Notes under the pieces: generated by a model | The model's input: only the letters and a program-made list of their open reading frames with translations | Databases searched by the model: none | Told to the model about the DNA's origin: nothing | Part shown: positions 27,217 to 36,964 of the stretch, in pieces | Position numbering within the stretch: the first letter of the stretch is position 1 | How the letters are laid out: each line of letters starts with the position of its first letter | Translations under genes and position numbers: made by a program | NCBI RefSeq assembly: GCF_000730645.1 | Contig: NZ_BBIU01000041.1 | Coordinates: 19,570-83,569, forward strand | Direction of reading: 5' to 3' | Origin: Pseudomonas parafulva NBRC 16636 = DSM 17004 | GTDB taxonomy: Bacteria > Pseudomonadota > Gammaproteobacteria > Pseudomonadales > Pseudomonadaceae | Length of the DNA: 64,000 nucleotides

Positions 27217-27455
27217 GTTCGGCTCCACAAGCTAGATGCCGGCGATTATAGGGCAGGGCGCAGGTGTGTACAGCCGCATGGGCGACAACCTCTGGTCACG
27301 TGCAGGGAGTCATTTCTGATAAATGCAGGTCACTGTCCCTAGGAAAACGGTGCTGGCAGCAGTGGAATTTTTTGCTGATAATGGCGTCCGTTATTTGGCG
27401 TCATAGCTTTGACGATCAAGGGCCATGAACGGCCAGACCCTGCAAGGAGTACAGG

Positions 27456-29582
27456 ATGCGCAAAGAGGGCAAGGTTGTGCCTCTGGCGGCAGCCAGCGAC
27501 CAAGGACGACGCCCGCCGCTGGCTGGCCTTCCCGTGCTGTTGCTGCAGGTGCGTGACAAGGCCGCCTTGCAACTGCGCCAGGGCCTGCACGACCTGTTCG
27601 ACAATGCCGACGACACGCTGTTCGAGATGGCGGACAAGGCGGCCGATCGCGGCGGCCAGCACCTGTACTTCGAGGCCATGCGCGACCTGCGCCTCAAGCG
27701 CAAGAGCATTGAACGCGGGGTCATCGACACCTTCCATGACAGCTTCGCCTGCCTAGGCGACAACGACCTGGTGGGTGGCTTGATGGTGCCTGCGCCCGTA
27801 CGCCGTGCGGTTCATCCTCAACTCACAGCCACCATCGACGCCATGGTTGCAAGGGTCAGTGCTCGCGACGCCACCGCGCTGCAGCACATGGGCCTGCGCT
27901 TTCAGGCCCTGCTGGAGTGGCCCTTGCCTGAACAGCTCAACCCGCTGGCGCCTGCGGCCCTGTGTGGCTACTTCATCGATGCGGTCCGTAGCCTGGGCGT
28001 GGCGGCACGGGTGAAGGATGTGTTGCTCAAGCTGTTCGAGCGCTACGTGCTGCGTGATGCGGACGTCATCTATGACGAAGCCAACCGGTTGATGGCCGCC
28101 GCCGGGGTATTGAGCCATTTGCCGCCCAGCCCGCGCCGCCGTGCCGAGGACCGCCCGTTGTCAGTCCGCCAGCCGCTGGACGAAGGTGAAGGCGCGATAG
28201 CTGCGGATGCCTCCGGGCAGTTGCTATTCGACACTTTGCAGCCGTTGCTGGCGCGATCGCGCGGGCTGTTTGCCCCGCGGTTGCAGGCCAACGGCAATGC
28301 GCAGCCCGTCGACACCGCCGACGTGCTGCGACTGCTGTCGCACTTGCAGCATTACGTACCAGGCCCAGAAGCCATCGACGAGTTCGAGCTGGGGCAGCAG
28401 CTTGAACAATTGCTGCTGAGGGTGAGCGTGCGCAGTGGGACGCGGCGGCGAATTCACCCGGCCGACGAAGACATGATCAACCTCATGGGCTGCGTGTTCA
28501 CCTTTATCGGCTGCGATGAAAACCTCCCGCCTGTTCTTCGCTCGCTGCTCAAGCGCCTGCAAATTCCACTGCTGAAAGTCGCGTTGCTGGACAAGAGCGT
28601 GCTGAGCCGGTCTGGCCACCCGGCCCGGCGCTTGCTCAACGAAATCGCCGGGGCCAGCCTGGGTTGCAACCACGACAAGAACGGCCTGGGTGGCAACCTG
28701 CAACTGCGGGTAGAGCGAATCGTGCAGCGTGTTCTCAACGACTTCGCTGAAGACCCGCGCCTGTTCGCCGAGCTGCTTGAAGAGTTCCTCGGCCAGAACC
28801 AGCACGAGCGGCGCCGTAACGAGCTGTTCGAGCAGCGCACGCGTGACGCCGAAGAGGGGCGGGTCCAGGCCCTCCAGGCCAGGCGGCAGGTTCAGGCGGT
28901 GCTGAACCAGCGCTTGCGCGGGCGTGTGCTGCCGCAGGGCGTGGTGCACATGCTGGTGAAGCACTGGAGCCAAGTGCTGATGCTGGCGTGGTTGAAACAG
29001 GGTGAGGCGTCGTGGGCCTGGCGCACGGCAGTGCACACCATGGACACACTGCTTGCCAGCGTAACCCCGCCTCATGAACCCGAAGCGCTCGTGCAGCAGG
29101 TGCCCGCGCTTCTGAAAGCACTGCGTGAGGGCCTTGCCAGCGTGGCGACCGACTCGGCTACAACTCGCGACTTCTTCTTGCAGTTGGAACAACTGCACCT
29201 GCGCGCTTGCACCGGCGAGCAGCTGCCCACGGAGGATGATGTTCTGGTTGCCCAGGACATCATGCTCGATGCGGCGCAAGAGGAGGGCGCCGTGATGCCT
29301 CGCCCGGCAGATGGCCCGCTGAGCCAGGTGAACGGTTTGCGTATCGGTACCTGGATCGAGGTGTTGGACGAACAGGAAGCCCAGCGCTGCAAGCTGGTAG
29401 CCCGCATCGATAGCCGCGACAGGCTGGTATTCGCCAACCACACCGGCATGAAAGTGCGCGAGTGGGACGTCGCCGGCCTGGGCCTGGCCCTGCAACAGGG
29501 CACCGTCCGGGTGCTGGACGACGGCCCCTTGTTCGACCGGGCGCTCGATGCGGTGATCATAAGCCTGCATGACCTGAAGTAG
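27456..29582 (+). CDS. DUF1631 family protein
   Basis: 708 residues from the ATG at 27456, with an AAGGAG site. No signal peptide or membrane helix. The protein is mostly helical and charged. It has a conserved central stretch (PADEDMINLMGCVFTFI) and a C-terminal small beta domain (LRIGTWIEVLDEQEAQRCK and LVFANHTGMKVREW) that recalls a PilZ or SH3-like fold. The family is widespread in gammaproteobacteria; its function is not known to me. ampDE follows 84 bases downstream on the same strand. Confidence 0.8.
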   Translation: MRKEGKVVPLAAASDQGRRPPLAGLPVLLLQVRDKAALQLRQGLHDLFDNADDTLFEMADKAADRGGQHLYFEAMRDLRLKRKSIERGVIDTFHDSFACLGDNDLVGGLMVPAPVRRAVHPQLTATIDAMVARVSARDATALQHMGLRFQALLEWPLPEQLNPLAPAALCGYFIDAVRSLGVAARVKDVLLKLFERYVLRDADVIYDEANRLMAAAGVLSHLPPSPRRRAEDRPLSVRQPLDEGEGAIAADASGQLLFDTLQPLLARSRGLFAPRLQANGNAQPVDTADVLRLLSHLQHYVPGPEAIDEFELGQQLEQLLLRVSVRSGTRRRIHPADEDMINLMGCVFTFIGCDENLPPVLRSLLKRLQIPLLKVALLDKSVLSRSGHPARRLLNEIAGASLGCNHDKNGLGGNLQLRVERIVQRVLNDFAEDPRLFAELLEEFLGQNQHERRRNELFEQRTRDAEEGRVQALQARRQVQAVLNQRLRGRVLPQGVVHMLVKHWSQVLMLAWLKQGEASWAWRTAVHTMDTLLASVTPPHEPEALVQQVPALLKALREGLASVATDSATTRDFFLQLEQLHLRACTGEQLPTEDDVLVAQDIMLDAAQEEGAVMPRPADGPLSQVNGLRIGTWIEVLDEQEAQRCKLVARIDSRDRLVFANHTGMKVREWDVAGLGLALQQGTVRVLDDGPLFDRALDAVIISLHDLK

Positions 29583-29666
29583 GCCGCATTACAATCATTC
29601 ACATGCCAAGGGCGATGGCCGCAGGGCATACTGTGCCCCTGTCTGGCGCTTTTCAGGATCTGCCCC

Positions 29667-30239
29667 ATGCAATTGGACCGTGCCAGTGGTTGGTTCCACG
29701 GAGACGGAATCACGCACTGCCCCTCGCCAAATTTCAATGCGCGCCCCCAGGGCGAGCCTATCTCCCTGCTGGTTATCCACAACATCAGCCTGCCACCTGC
29801 GTGCTTTGGAAGTGGCAAGGTGCAGCAGTTTTTCCAGAACCGGTTGAACCCGGATGAGCACCCTTACTTTGCAGGCATCTGCCACCTGACGGTATCGGCT
29901 CACCTGTTCATCGAACGTGACGGCGCCGTGACGCAGTTCGTGTCATTGTGCGACCGCGCCTGGCACGCGGGTGTGTCCAGCTTCGACGGGCGCGAAGACT
30001 GCAACGACTTCTCCATCGGCATCGAGCTCGAAGGCACCGACGAGTTGCCCTACACCGATGCCCAGTACCGGGTACTGGAACAGGTGACCCGGCTTATCCG
30101 CAGCGTCTTGCCTGCCATTGGGGTGGATCGCATTATCGGCCACAGCGACATTGCCCCGCAGCGCAAGACCGACCCAGGCCCTGCATTCGACTGGTCGCGC
30201 TACCGCGAGGCGCTGAACAACGGCGAGGAAAAGGCATGA
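29667..30239 (+). CDS. ampD: 1,6-anhydro-N-acetylmuramyl-L-alanine amidase
   Basis: 190 residues with the amidase_2 fold and no signal peptide, so cytoplasmic. Zinc ligands His38 (VIHNIS), His159 (IIGHSD) and Asp169 (KTDPGP), plus catalytic Glu120 and Lys167, are all present. It cuts the peptide from anhydro-muropeptides in cell-wall recycling; its loss derepresses AmpR-controlled beta-lactamase in relatives. The stop overlaps the ampE start (ATGA). Confidence 0.95.
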   Translation: MQLDRASGWFHGDGITHCPSPNFNARPQGEPISLLVIHNISLPPACFGSGKVQQFFQNRLNPDEHPYFAGICHLTVSAHLFIERDGAVTQFVSLCDRAWHAGVSSFDGREDCNDFSIGIELEGTDELPYTDAQYRVLEQVTRLIRSVLPAIGVDRIIGHSDIAPQRKTDPGPAFDWSRYREALNNGEEKA

Positions 30240-31066
30240 GTTTTCTGGTGTTGTTGATGGCGCTGTGGTTCGAGAAGTTTTCGGCCATGCGCCACGGGGT
30301 GCAGCGCGACAGCTTCTTCCTGGGCGAACTGGTGCGGCTTGAGCGCAGCGGCAAACGGCAGCCAGGCTGGGTGTTGGCTATCGTGGTACTGGCACCGGTC
30401 GCCTTGCTGGTGCTGCTATTGCACGTGCTAGAGCCGGTTGCCTATGGCCTGTTGGCCCTGCCCGTGCACCTGCTGGTACTCATCTACAGCCTGGGCCGTG
30501 GCGACGTCAAAGCGCCGCTGGGGCCGTTGCGTGATGCCTGGCGCCGGGGCGATGAACAGGCGGCGCTGCATGTGGCAGAGCGCGACCTTGGCCTGGTGGC
30601 CGACGGGCCGCGCAGCTTGATGGAGCGGGTGCAGAGCCAGTTGCTCTGGCAGGTGTACCAAGGCTTTTTCGCCGTCATTTTCTGGTACTTCGTGTTGGGC
30701 CCCGCCGCCGCGCTGGCTTATCGGCTGCTGGCGCTGTGCACCGAGCACAGCAGGCAACCCGCACTGCAAACCCGTGCTGAACAGCTGCGCCATATCATGG
30801 ACTGGCTACCCGTGCGTGTGGTGGCGTTGAGCTTTGCCCTGGTGGGCAATTTTGTCGCGGTCACCCGGGTGATGCTCCATGAAGTGCTGAACTGGCACAT
30901 CAGCGCTGCGCACCTGGTTGCCCGCGTTGGGCGCATTGCTGACGATATCCCCGATGAAGAAGACACCGAACGTGGGCTCGGCCGGCTGGACAGCCTGTGG
31001 GAGCTGGTGCTGCGTTGTGGGGTGCTGTGGTATGCGGTGTTCGCGCTGTTAACGGTGCTGCTCTGA
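30236..31066 (+). CDS. ampE: AmpE inner-membrane regulatory protein
   Basis: 276 residues starting MSFLVLLMALWFEKF and overlapping ampD by four bases. Several hydrophobic segments (about 43-65, 66-85, 145-175 and 257-275) fit the multispanning AmpE/CobD-like fold. It is a CobD/CbiB-related protein coupled to ampD in many gammaproteobacteria; biochemical function is still unclear. Co-translation with ampD is very likely. Confidence 0.9.
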   Translation: MSFLVLLMALWFEKFSAMRHGVQRDSFFLGELVRLERSGKRQPGWVLAIVVLAPVALLVLLLHVLEPVAYGLLALPVHLLVLIYSLGRGDVKAPLGPLRDAWRRGDEQAALHVAERDLGLVADGPRSLMERVQSQLLWQVYQGFFAVIFWYFVLGPAAALAYRLLALCTEHSRQPALQTRAEQLRHIMDWLPVRVVALSFALVGNFVAVTRVMLHEVLNWHISAAHLVARVGRIADDIPDEEDTERGLGRLDSLWELVLRCGVLWYAVFALLTVLL

Positions 31067-31091
31067 ATTGCAGATAACGCTATACCCGGCG

Positions 31092-31880
31092 TTACTGCAA
31101 CGCCTGCCAGCCGAATAGCTGGCAGGCGTTGCGGGTGCTGGCATCGGCCAGCGCTTGCACATCCACTCCCATCACCTCGGCCAACGCCTGGGCAATGTCT
31201 GGCAGATGTTCCGGGCTGTTGCGCACGCCCGGGTGCATAACAGGGGCCATGTCGGGCGCGTCGGTTTCAAGTACCACGGCGTCTAGCGGCAGCCTGGCCA
31301 GGGTCTTGCGCAGGCGCAGCGCCTGCGGCCAGGTGCCGGCACCGCCGAGCCCAAGGCGGAACCCCAGCTTGAGGTATTCGCGCGCTTCTTCGTAGCTGCC
31401 GGCAAACGCATGAATGATACCGGCCCGTGCCGGCCGGTAGCGCTTGAGGGTTGCGATCACCTGGGCATGGCTGCGGCGCACGTGCAGCAGGGCGGGGAGC
31501 TGGAAGTCGCAAGCCATTTGCAGCTGCGATTCGAACAGATGTTGCTGCTGCGCCTTGTCCAGGTGCGGCAGGTAGTAGTCCAGGCCGAACTCACCTACCG
31601 CACACAGCCGAGGGTCGCCCTGCAGGCGCTCGAGCCACCCTCGCAGGTGCTCGAGGTCGGCTGGCCGATGCTGCTCAAGGTATACCGGGTGCAGCCCCAG
31701 CGCTGCGGGCAGGCGCGGGTCGGCGCAGGCCAGGTCCCACACCCGCTGGAAATTGGCCTGATACACCCCCAGTACCACCATCCTCATCACGCCACGCGCC
31801 TGCGCGCGGGCCAGCAGGCCTGCGCGATCGGCATCGAAGTCGGGGAAATCCAGGTGGGTGTGGGTATCGATCAGGCGCAT
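31092..31880 (-). CDS. TatD-family metal-dependent hydrolase
   Basis: 262 residues from the ATG at 31880 (MRLIDTHTHLDFPDFD), where His7 and His9 are the first metal ligands. Further ligand motifs are GEFGLDYY, LLHVRRSH, GIIHAFAGS and ETDAPDM. This TIM-barrel family includes 3'-5' DNA exonucleases. It lies two bases after fruR on the same strand, so it is in the fruR transcript. A 13-base inverted repeat lies inside its last codons. Confidence 0.9.
   Translation of the reverse strand: MRLIDTHTHLDFPDFDADRAGLLARAQARGVMRMVVLGVYQANFQRVWDLACADPRLPAALGLHPVYLEQHRPADLEHLRGWLERLQGDPRLCAVGEFGLDYYLPHLDKAQQQHLFESQLQMACDFQLPALLHVRRSHAQVIATLKRYRPARAGIIHAFAGSYEEAREYLKLGFRLGLGGAGTWPQALRLRKTLARLPLDAVVLETDAPDMAPVMHPGVRNSPEHLPDIAQALAEVMGVDVQALADASTRNACQLFGWQALQ
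31098..31131. repeat. Perfect inverted repeat inside the tatD 3' end
   Basis: Thirteen bases at 31098-31110 are perfectly mirrored at 31119-31131, with an 8-base loop. It overlaps the codons for the last residues of the TatD protein and lies 31 bases past the convergent ampE stop. No T-run follows on either strand. Confidence 0.75.
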
Positions 31881-31882
31881 GG

Positions 31883-32878
31883 TCAGGCCCGGGTGATGCG
31901 CTGCTTGAAGGTGCGGCCAACCGCGTGAACCCCGGGCTGGTAGCGTTGTTCTTCGATAGCGGCCAATGCCAGCTCCAGCGCCGTCGCCGCAATCTGGCCG
32001 TGCTGCTGGGCCATGGCGTTGACCGGAAGCGGCAGGAAGTCCAGCAGTTGGTTGTCGCCAAAGGTACCCAGTTGTAGCTGACGGGCTCCGGGCGGGCATG
32101 CCTGCAGGGTATCGAACACCCCCTGCAGCAGCACGTAGGACGTGGTGATCAAGGCGTCCGGCAGGCTACCCAGGTCATCGATGAGTTGCTGCATCAGTTG
32201 CTGGCCGCAGGCACGGCTGAACGCATCGCCCTGATAACGGCGCACTTCGCCGGTGTAACCCTGCAAGGCTTCATCAAAACCGCCGGCGCGGGCCTGGCTG
32301 ACGGACAGTTCCAGGCGCGCGCCAATCAGCGCGATGCTGTTGGGCGATGCGCTCAGCAGGCTGGCTGCCAGCCGGCGGCTGGCATCGCGGTCATCACTGA
32401 TCACCGAGCAGAAGTGTGCCGGGTCCAGGCTACGGTCGATGGCGATCACCGGCAGGCCTTTGTCCTGCAGTTCGCGGTAGCTCTGGTCTTCGGGCGGCAG
32501 GCAACTGGCGACGAACAGGGCATCGCAACGCCGCGCCCGGAACAACTGCTGCAGTTGCCGTTCGCTGTCAGGCTGGTCGTCGCTGCTGGCAATCAGCAGT
32601 TGGTAGCCGCGGGCCCGGGCGCCTTGTTCCAGCTGCTTGGCGATCCGGGCGTAGCTGGGGTTTTCGAGGTCCGGCAGGATGAAGCCCAGGGTACGGGTAT
32701 GCCGGCTGCGCAGCCCGGCCGCTTGGGGGTTGGGGGTAAAGCCATGGGCCTCCACCACCGCACGAACCCGTTCCACGGTCGTGTTGCTGATGCGCTGCTG
32801 TTCGGCCTTGCCATTGATGACGTAGCTGGCAGTGGTCACGGACACACCGGCCAGACGGGCGATATCGCTGAGTTTCAC
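31883..32878 (-). CDS. fruR: Fructose operon repressor/regulator FruR (Cra), LacI family
   Basis: 331 residues from a GTG start at 32878, with AAGGA seven bases before. The LacI-type helix-turn-helix is at residues 1-60 (KLSDIARLAGVSVTTASYVI, then hinge LRSRHTRTLGFI). The periplasmic-binding-protein-like effector domain fills the rest. In Pseudomonas putida FruR controls the adjacent fru operon and responds to fructose-1-phosphate. It is transcribed divergently from fruB over a 285-base region that contains its operator. Confidence 0.93.
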   Translation of the reverse strand: MKLSDIARLAGVSVTTASYVINGKAEQQRISNTTVERVRAVVEAHGFTPNPQAAGLRSRHTRTLGFILPDLENPSYARIAKQLEQGARARGYQLLIASSDDQPDSERQLQQLFRARRCDALFVASCLPPEDQSYRELQDKGLPVIAIDRSLDPAHFCSVISDDRDASRRLAASLLSASPNSIALIGARLELSVSQARAGGFDEALQGYTGEVRRYQGDAFSRACGQQLMQQLIDDLGSLPDALITTSYVLLQGVFDTLQACPPGARQLQLGTFGDNQLLDFLPLPVNAMAQQHGQIAATALELALAAIEEQRYQPGVHAVGRTFKQRITRA

Positions 32879-33035
32879 CGAATTTTCCTTGTTATTACCG
32901 GGGCTGGCTATAAGCGTTGGCCGGGCATTCTGCCTGGCGGGTGGCTTGCGGCGCAGACGACTATTGTCGCAATTGTCCGACAGGATGGGGCTTTTTCCTC
33001 GGAAGATTATCGAGTAACGTGGCCGCCTGGTCAGG

Positions 33036-33047
33036 TTAAACGTTTCA
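33036..33047. promoter_or_regulatory. FruR (Cra) operator
   Basis: TTAAACGTTTCA, a near-perfect dyad (TGAAACGTTTAA on the other strand) that agrees with the Cra/FruR consensus. It lies in the fruR-fruB divergent spacer, 117 bases before the fruB start and 158 before the fruR start. Occupancy should repress fruBKA until fructose-1-phosphate accumulates. Confidence 0.85.
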
Positions 33048-33163
33048 GCCTCCGAATTTTCTGCCTCGGCTGCCCTCTGTGCAAGGCTGTTGAGCTGGCC
33101 ATTTCCGTGAATTTCACAACAATACTCCAGTACCCACCTCGGGAACTGCAAAAGGAGAAGGTC

Positions 33164-36016
33164 ATGCTCGAGCTCGCCAGAGAGCAGATAGCCATGGGCC
33201 AGACGGCCCCAGACAAGGCGCACGCATTGCGCCTGCTGGCGGACCGGCTGGTTGCTGACGGGCTGGTCGCCGACGGTTACCTGCAAGGTTTGCAGGACCG
33301 CGAGGCGCAAGGCTCCACCTTCCTCGGCCAGGGGATCGCCATCCCCCATGGCACCCCGCAAACCCGCGACCTGGTGTTCGCCACCGGTGTGCGCCTGTTG
33401 CAGTTCCCCGAGGGTGTGGACTGGGGTGATGGCCAGAGGGTCTACCTGGCCATTGGCATTGCTGCCCGCTCCGACGAGCACCTGCGGCTGCTGCAACTGT
33501 TGACCCGCGCCCTGGGCGAAACCGACCTGGCCGAGGCGTTGCGCCGGGCCAGCACGGCCGACGCGCTGCTCAAGCTGCTGCAAGGCGCCCCTCAGGAACT
33601 GGCGCTGGACGCCCAATTGGTGGGCCTGAACCTGGCCGCCGAAGATTTCGACGAACTGGCCTGGCGCGGCGCTCGCCTGCTCCAGCGTGCCGAGTGCGTG
33701 GACAGCGGTTTTGCCGCCGTGCTGCAGCAGGCCGAGCCTCTGCCCCTGGGCGAAGGCCTGTGGTGGTTGCACAGCGAGCGCCAGGTCCGCCAGCCAGGCC
33801 TGGCCTTCGTGACCCCGCAGCAGCCGCTGCGTTACCGCGACCAGCCGCTCAACGGCCTGTTCTGCCTGGCCAGCCTGGGTGCGGCGCACCAGGCCCTGCT
33901 GGAACGCCTGTGCGAAGTGCTGATCGAAGGCCGTGGCCAGACGCTGTACCAGGCGACCAGCAGCCGGGCCGTGCTCCAGGTGTTGGGTGGCGAGGCGCCA
34001 GCAGACTGGCCCAGCGCGCGCATCGTGCTGGCCAACCCCCATGGCCTGCATGCCCGTCCGGCCAAGGTGCTAGCGCAGTTGGCCAAGGGCTTTGAAGGCG
34101 AGATCCGCGTACGCCTGGTCGACAGTGCCCAGCCCGCCGTGTCGGTGAAGAGCCTGAGCAAGCTGCTGAGCCTGGGCGCCCGCCGTGGGCAGGAACTGGA
34201 ACTGGTGGCCGAGCCTGACATTGCTGCCGACGCCTTGCCGGTGCTGCTTGCCGCCATCGAACAGGGCCTGGGTGAAGACGTCGAGCCGCTGCCAACCAGC
34301 CCGGCCCCGGTAAGCACCCCGGCCCCAGAGGTGTTGCGGGCGCCCGCGCCGGGCAGCCGTGTGCAGGGTGTGGGCGCTGCGCCGGGCATCGCTTGCGGGC
34401 CAGCCCATGTGGTCACCGAACGCGCTTTCGACTACCCGCTGCGTGGCGAGTCGTGCAGCGCCGAGCGCCAGAAGCTGCGCGATGCCATTGCCAGTGTGAA
34501 CACCGACTTGCAGGCGCTTGTGCAACGCAGCGAGGCGAGCATCGGCGAGATTTTTGTCACCCACCAGGAAATGCTCGCCGACCCGGCCCTGACCGATGAC
34601 GTCGAACAGCGCCTGGGGCAGGGCGAGAGCGCCGCCGCCGCCTGGATGGCCGTGATCGAAGCCGCCGCCAGCCAGCAGGAGGCCCTGCATGATGCCTTGC
34701 TGGCCGAGCGCGCGGCCGACCTGCGTGACGTGGGCCGGCGGGTCCTTGCCCAGCTGTGTGGCATACAGGCACAGGCCGAACCTGACCAGCCCTACGTGCT
34801 GGTGATGACCGAGGTCGGCCCGTCCGACGTCGCCCGCCTGGACCCGGCACGGGTCGCCGGTATCGTCACCGCCCAAGGGGGCGCCACCGCACACAGTGCC
34901 ATCGTCGCCCGGGCCTTGGGCATTCCGGCAGTGGTGGGTGCAGGTGCCGCGATGCTGCTGCTGGAAAACGGCACGCCGCTGTTGCTGGATGGCCAGCGCG
35001 GCGTGGTCAATGTCGCCCCGCCGGCAGAAGACCTGCAGCGGGCATTGGCCGAGCGCGACCTGCGCGAGCAACGCCTGCAGGCGGCGTGGGAGAAACGCCT
35101 GGAACCTGCGGTCACCCGCGATGGCCACGCCATCGAAGTGTTCGCCAACATCGGCGAGAGCAGCGGCATCGCCAAGGTGGTCGACCAAGGCGCCGAAGGC
35201 GTGGGCTTGTTGCGTACCGAGCTGATTTTCATGGCCCACCCCCAGGCCCCTGACGTCGCCACCCAGGAGGCTGAGTACCGCCGGGTGCTGGACGGCCTGG
35301 GCGGCCGCCCGCTGGTGGTGCGTACTTTGGACGTGGGCGGCGACAAGCCTTTGCCCTACTGGCCGATCGCTGCCGAAGAAAACCCCTTCCTGGGTGTGCG
35401 CGGGGTGCGCCTGACCCTGCAGCGCCCACTGGTGATGGAAGACCAGCTGCGCGCCCTGCTGCGTGCCGCCGACAACCGCCCGCTGCGCATCATGTTCCCC
35501 ATGGTCGGCCAGGTGCATGAGTGGCGCGAGGCACGGGCCATGGTCGAGCGCCTGCGGGCGGAAATACCAGTGGCAGACCTGCAGCTGGGGATCATGGTCG
35601 AGGTGCCGTCGGCAGCGCTGCTGGCGCCGCAACTGGCCCGCGAAGTGGACTTCTTCAGCATCGGCACCAACGACCTGACCCAATACACCCTGGCCATCGA
35701 CCGCGGCCACCCCAGCCTGTCGGCCCAGGCCGACGGCCTGCACCCGGCAGTGCTCAGCCTGATCGACATGACCGTGCGCGCCGCCCATGCCCATGGCAAA
35801 TGGGTAGGGGTATGCGGCGAACTGGCCGCCGACCCGCAAGCGGTGGCTGTGCTGCTGGGGCTGCAGGTGGACGAGCTGAGCGTCGCGTCGCGCAGCATCG
35901 CCGAGGTCAAGGCACTGGTGCGCCAGGCCGATTATTCGACGGCCCGCGCCCTGGCGCAGGAGGCCTTGCAACAAGACAGCGCCGCAGCGGTGCGTGCGCT
36001 GGTGGAGCGTTACTGA
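33164..36016 (+). CDS. fruB: Fructose PTS multiphosphoryl transfer protein (EIIA-HPr-EI)
   Basis: A 950-residue three-domain fusion. EIIA is residues 1-145 with active His62 (IAIPHGT). HPr is about 283-370 with active His296 (NPHGLHARPAK). Enzyme I is about 395-950 with active His577 (GGATAHSAIVARALG) and the PEP-binding C-terminal barrel (GVGLLRTELIFMA, IGTNDLTQYTLAIDRG, GVCGELAADP). It carries phosphate from PEP to FruA, so the fructose system is self-contained. AAAGGAG site before the ATG. fruK starts directly after its stop. Confidence 0.96.
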   Translation: MLELAREQIAMGQTAPDKAHALRLLADRLVADGLVADGYLQGLQDREAQGSTFLGQGIAIPHGTPQTRDLVFATGVRLLQFPEGVDWGDGQRVYLAIGIAARSDEHLRLLQLLTRALGETDLAEALRRASTADALLKLLQGAPQELALDAQLVGLNLAAEDFDELAWRGARLLQRAECVDSGFAAVLQQAEPLPLGEGLWWLHSERQVRQPGLAFVTPQQPLRYRDQPLNGLFCLASLGAAHQALLERLCEVLIEGRGQTLYQATSSRAVLQVLGGEAPADWPSARIVLANPHGLHARPAKVLAQLAKGFEGEIRVRLVDSAQPAVSVKSLSKLLSLGARRGQELELVAEPDIAADALPVLLAAIEQGLGEDVEPLPTSPAPVSTPAPEVLRAPAPGSRVQGVGAAPGIACGPAHVVTERAFDYPLRGESCSAERQKLRDAIASVNTDLQALVQRSEASIGEIFVTHQEMLADPALTDDVEQRLGQGESAAAAWMAVIEAAASQQEALHDALLAERAADLRDVGRRVLAQLCGIQAQAEPDQPYVLVMTEVGPSDVARLDPARVAGIVTAQGGATAHSAIVARALGIPAVVGAGAAMLLLENGTPLLLDGQRGVVNVAPPAEDLQRALAERDLREQRLQAAWEKRLEPAVTRDGHAIEVFANIGESSGIAKVVDQGAEGVGLLRTELIFMAHPQAPDVATQEAEYRRVLDGLGGRPLVVRTLDVGGDKPLPYWPIAAEENPFLGVRGVRLTLQRPLVMEDQLRALLRAADNRPLRIMFPMVGQVHEWREARAMVERLRAEIPVADLQLGIMVEVPSAALLAPQLAREVDFFSIGTNDLTQYTLAIDRGHPSLSAQADGLHPAVLSLIDMTVRAAHAHGKWVGVCGELAADPQAVAVLLGLQVDELSVASRSIAEVKALVRQADYSTARALAQEALQQDSAAAVRALVERY

Positions 36017-36964
36017 ATGGCCAAGATACTGACCCTTACCCTGAACCCCGCACTGGATATCACCATCGGCCTGGACACCCTGCGCCCCGGGCACGTCAAC
36101 CGCAGCCTGGCCCAGCAAAGCCACGCCGCCGGCAAGGGCCTGAATGTGGCGCAGGTGCTGGCCGACCTGGGGCACAGCGTAACCGTTGCCGGCTTCCTCG
36201 GGCAGGACAACCTGCAGGCGTTTGAAGCCCTGATCGACTGGCGCGGCTTTGCCGACTGCTTCGTGCGCGTGCCCGGTGAAACCCGCAGCAACCTCAAGTT
36301 GGTCGAAGCCGATGGCCGGGTCACCGACATCAACGGCCAAGGCCCTGCAATCGACGACGCCGCCCGCAGCGCCCTGTTGCGTCTGCTGCTGCAAGTCGCC
36401 CCCGGCCATGATGCGGTGGTGGTCGCCGGCAGCCTGCCCCGTGGCGTAGACCCGCACTGGTTCCGGCAACTGCTCGACACGCTCAAGGCGCAGGGCCTGA
36501 AAGTAGCCCTGGACAGCAGTGGCGAGGCCCTGCGTGCAGGCCTGCAGAGCGCGCCATGGCTGGTTAAACCCAATACCGAAGAGCTGGGCGAAGTGCTTGG
36601 CCTGGCTGTGGATGAGCCCGCGCAGCAAGGCGAAGCTGCCCAGCGCTTGCTGGCAACCGGTATCGAGCACGTGGTGGTGTCTGCCGGCGAGCAGGGCGTG
36701 CGCTGGTTCCGCCAAGGGACAACCCTGGCCGCTGTACCGCCCAAGGTGACGGTGGCAAGTACCGTCGGGGCCGGCGATTCACTGGTGGCGGGCATGGTGC
36801 ACGGCCTGCTGCAGCATGAGGCCCCTGCCCGAACCTTGGCCCGGGCCACCGCCATCGCGGCCCAGGCCGTCACCCAGGTGGGCTTCGGCATCCGCGACCA
36901 GGCGCAACTGGCGCACTTGGAAGCCGGGGTGCAACTGACAGAACAACAAGAGGGTTGCCGATGA
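36017..36964 (+). CDS. fruK: 1-phosphofructokinase
   Basis: A 315-residue PfkB-family kinase. The ATG touches the fruB TGA. Family signatures are SHAAGKGLNVAQVLADLGH near residue 37 and STVGAGDSLVAGMVHGL near residue 250, with the catalytic Asp in GAGDS. It turns fructose-1-phosphate into fructose-1,6-bisphosphate, which also removes the FruR effector. Overlaps fruA by ATGA. Confidence 0.95.
   Translation: MAKILTLTLNPALDITIGLDTLRPGHVNRSLAQQSHAAGKGLNVAQVLADLGHSVTVAGFLGQDNLQAFEALIDWRGFADCFVRVPGETRSNLKLVEADGRVTDINGQGPAIDDAARSALLRLLLQVAPGHDAVVVAGSLPRGVDPHWFRQLLDTLKAQGLKVALDSSGEALRAGLQSAPWLVKPNTEELGEVLGLAVDEPAQQGEAAQRLLATGIEHVVVSAGEQGVRWFRQGTTLAAVPPKVTVASTVGAGDSLVAGMVHGLLQHEAPARTLARATAIAAQAVTQVGFGIRDQAQLAHLEAGVQLTEQQEGCR

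Noticed and set aside
34070..36715. 881-codon minus-strand open frame opposite fruB and fruK
   Set aside because: fruB and fruK have all active-site residues in the plus frame; the minus frame has none of any family.
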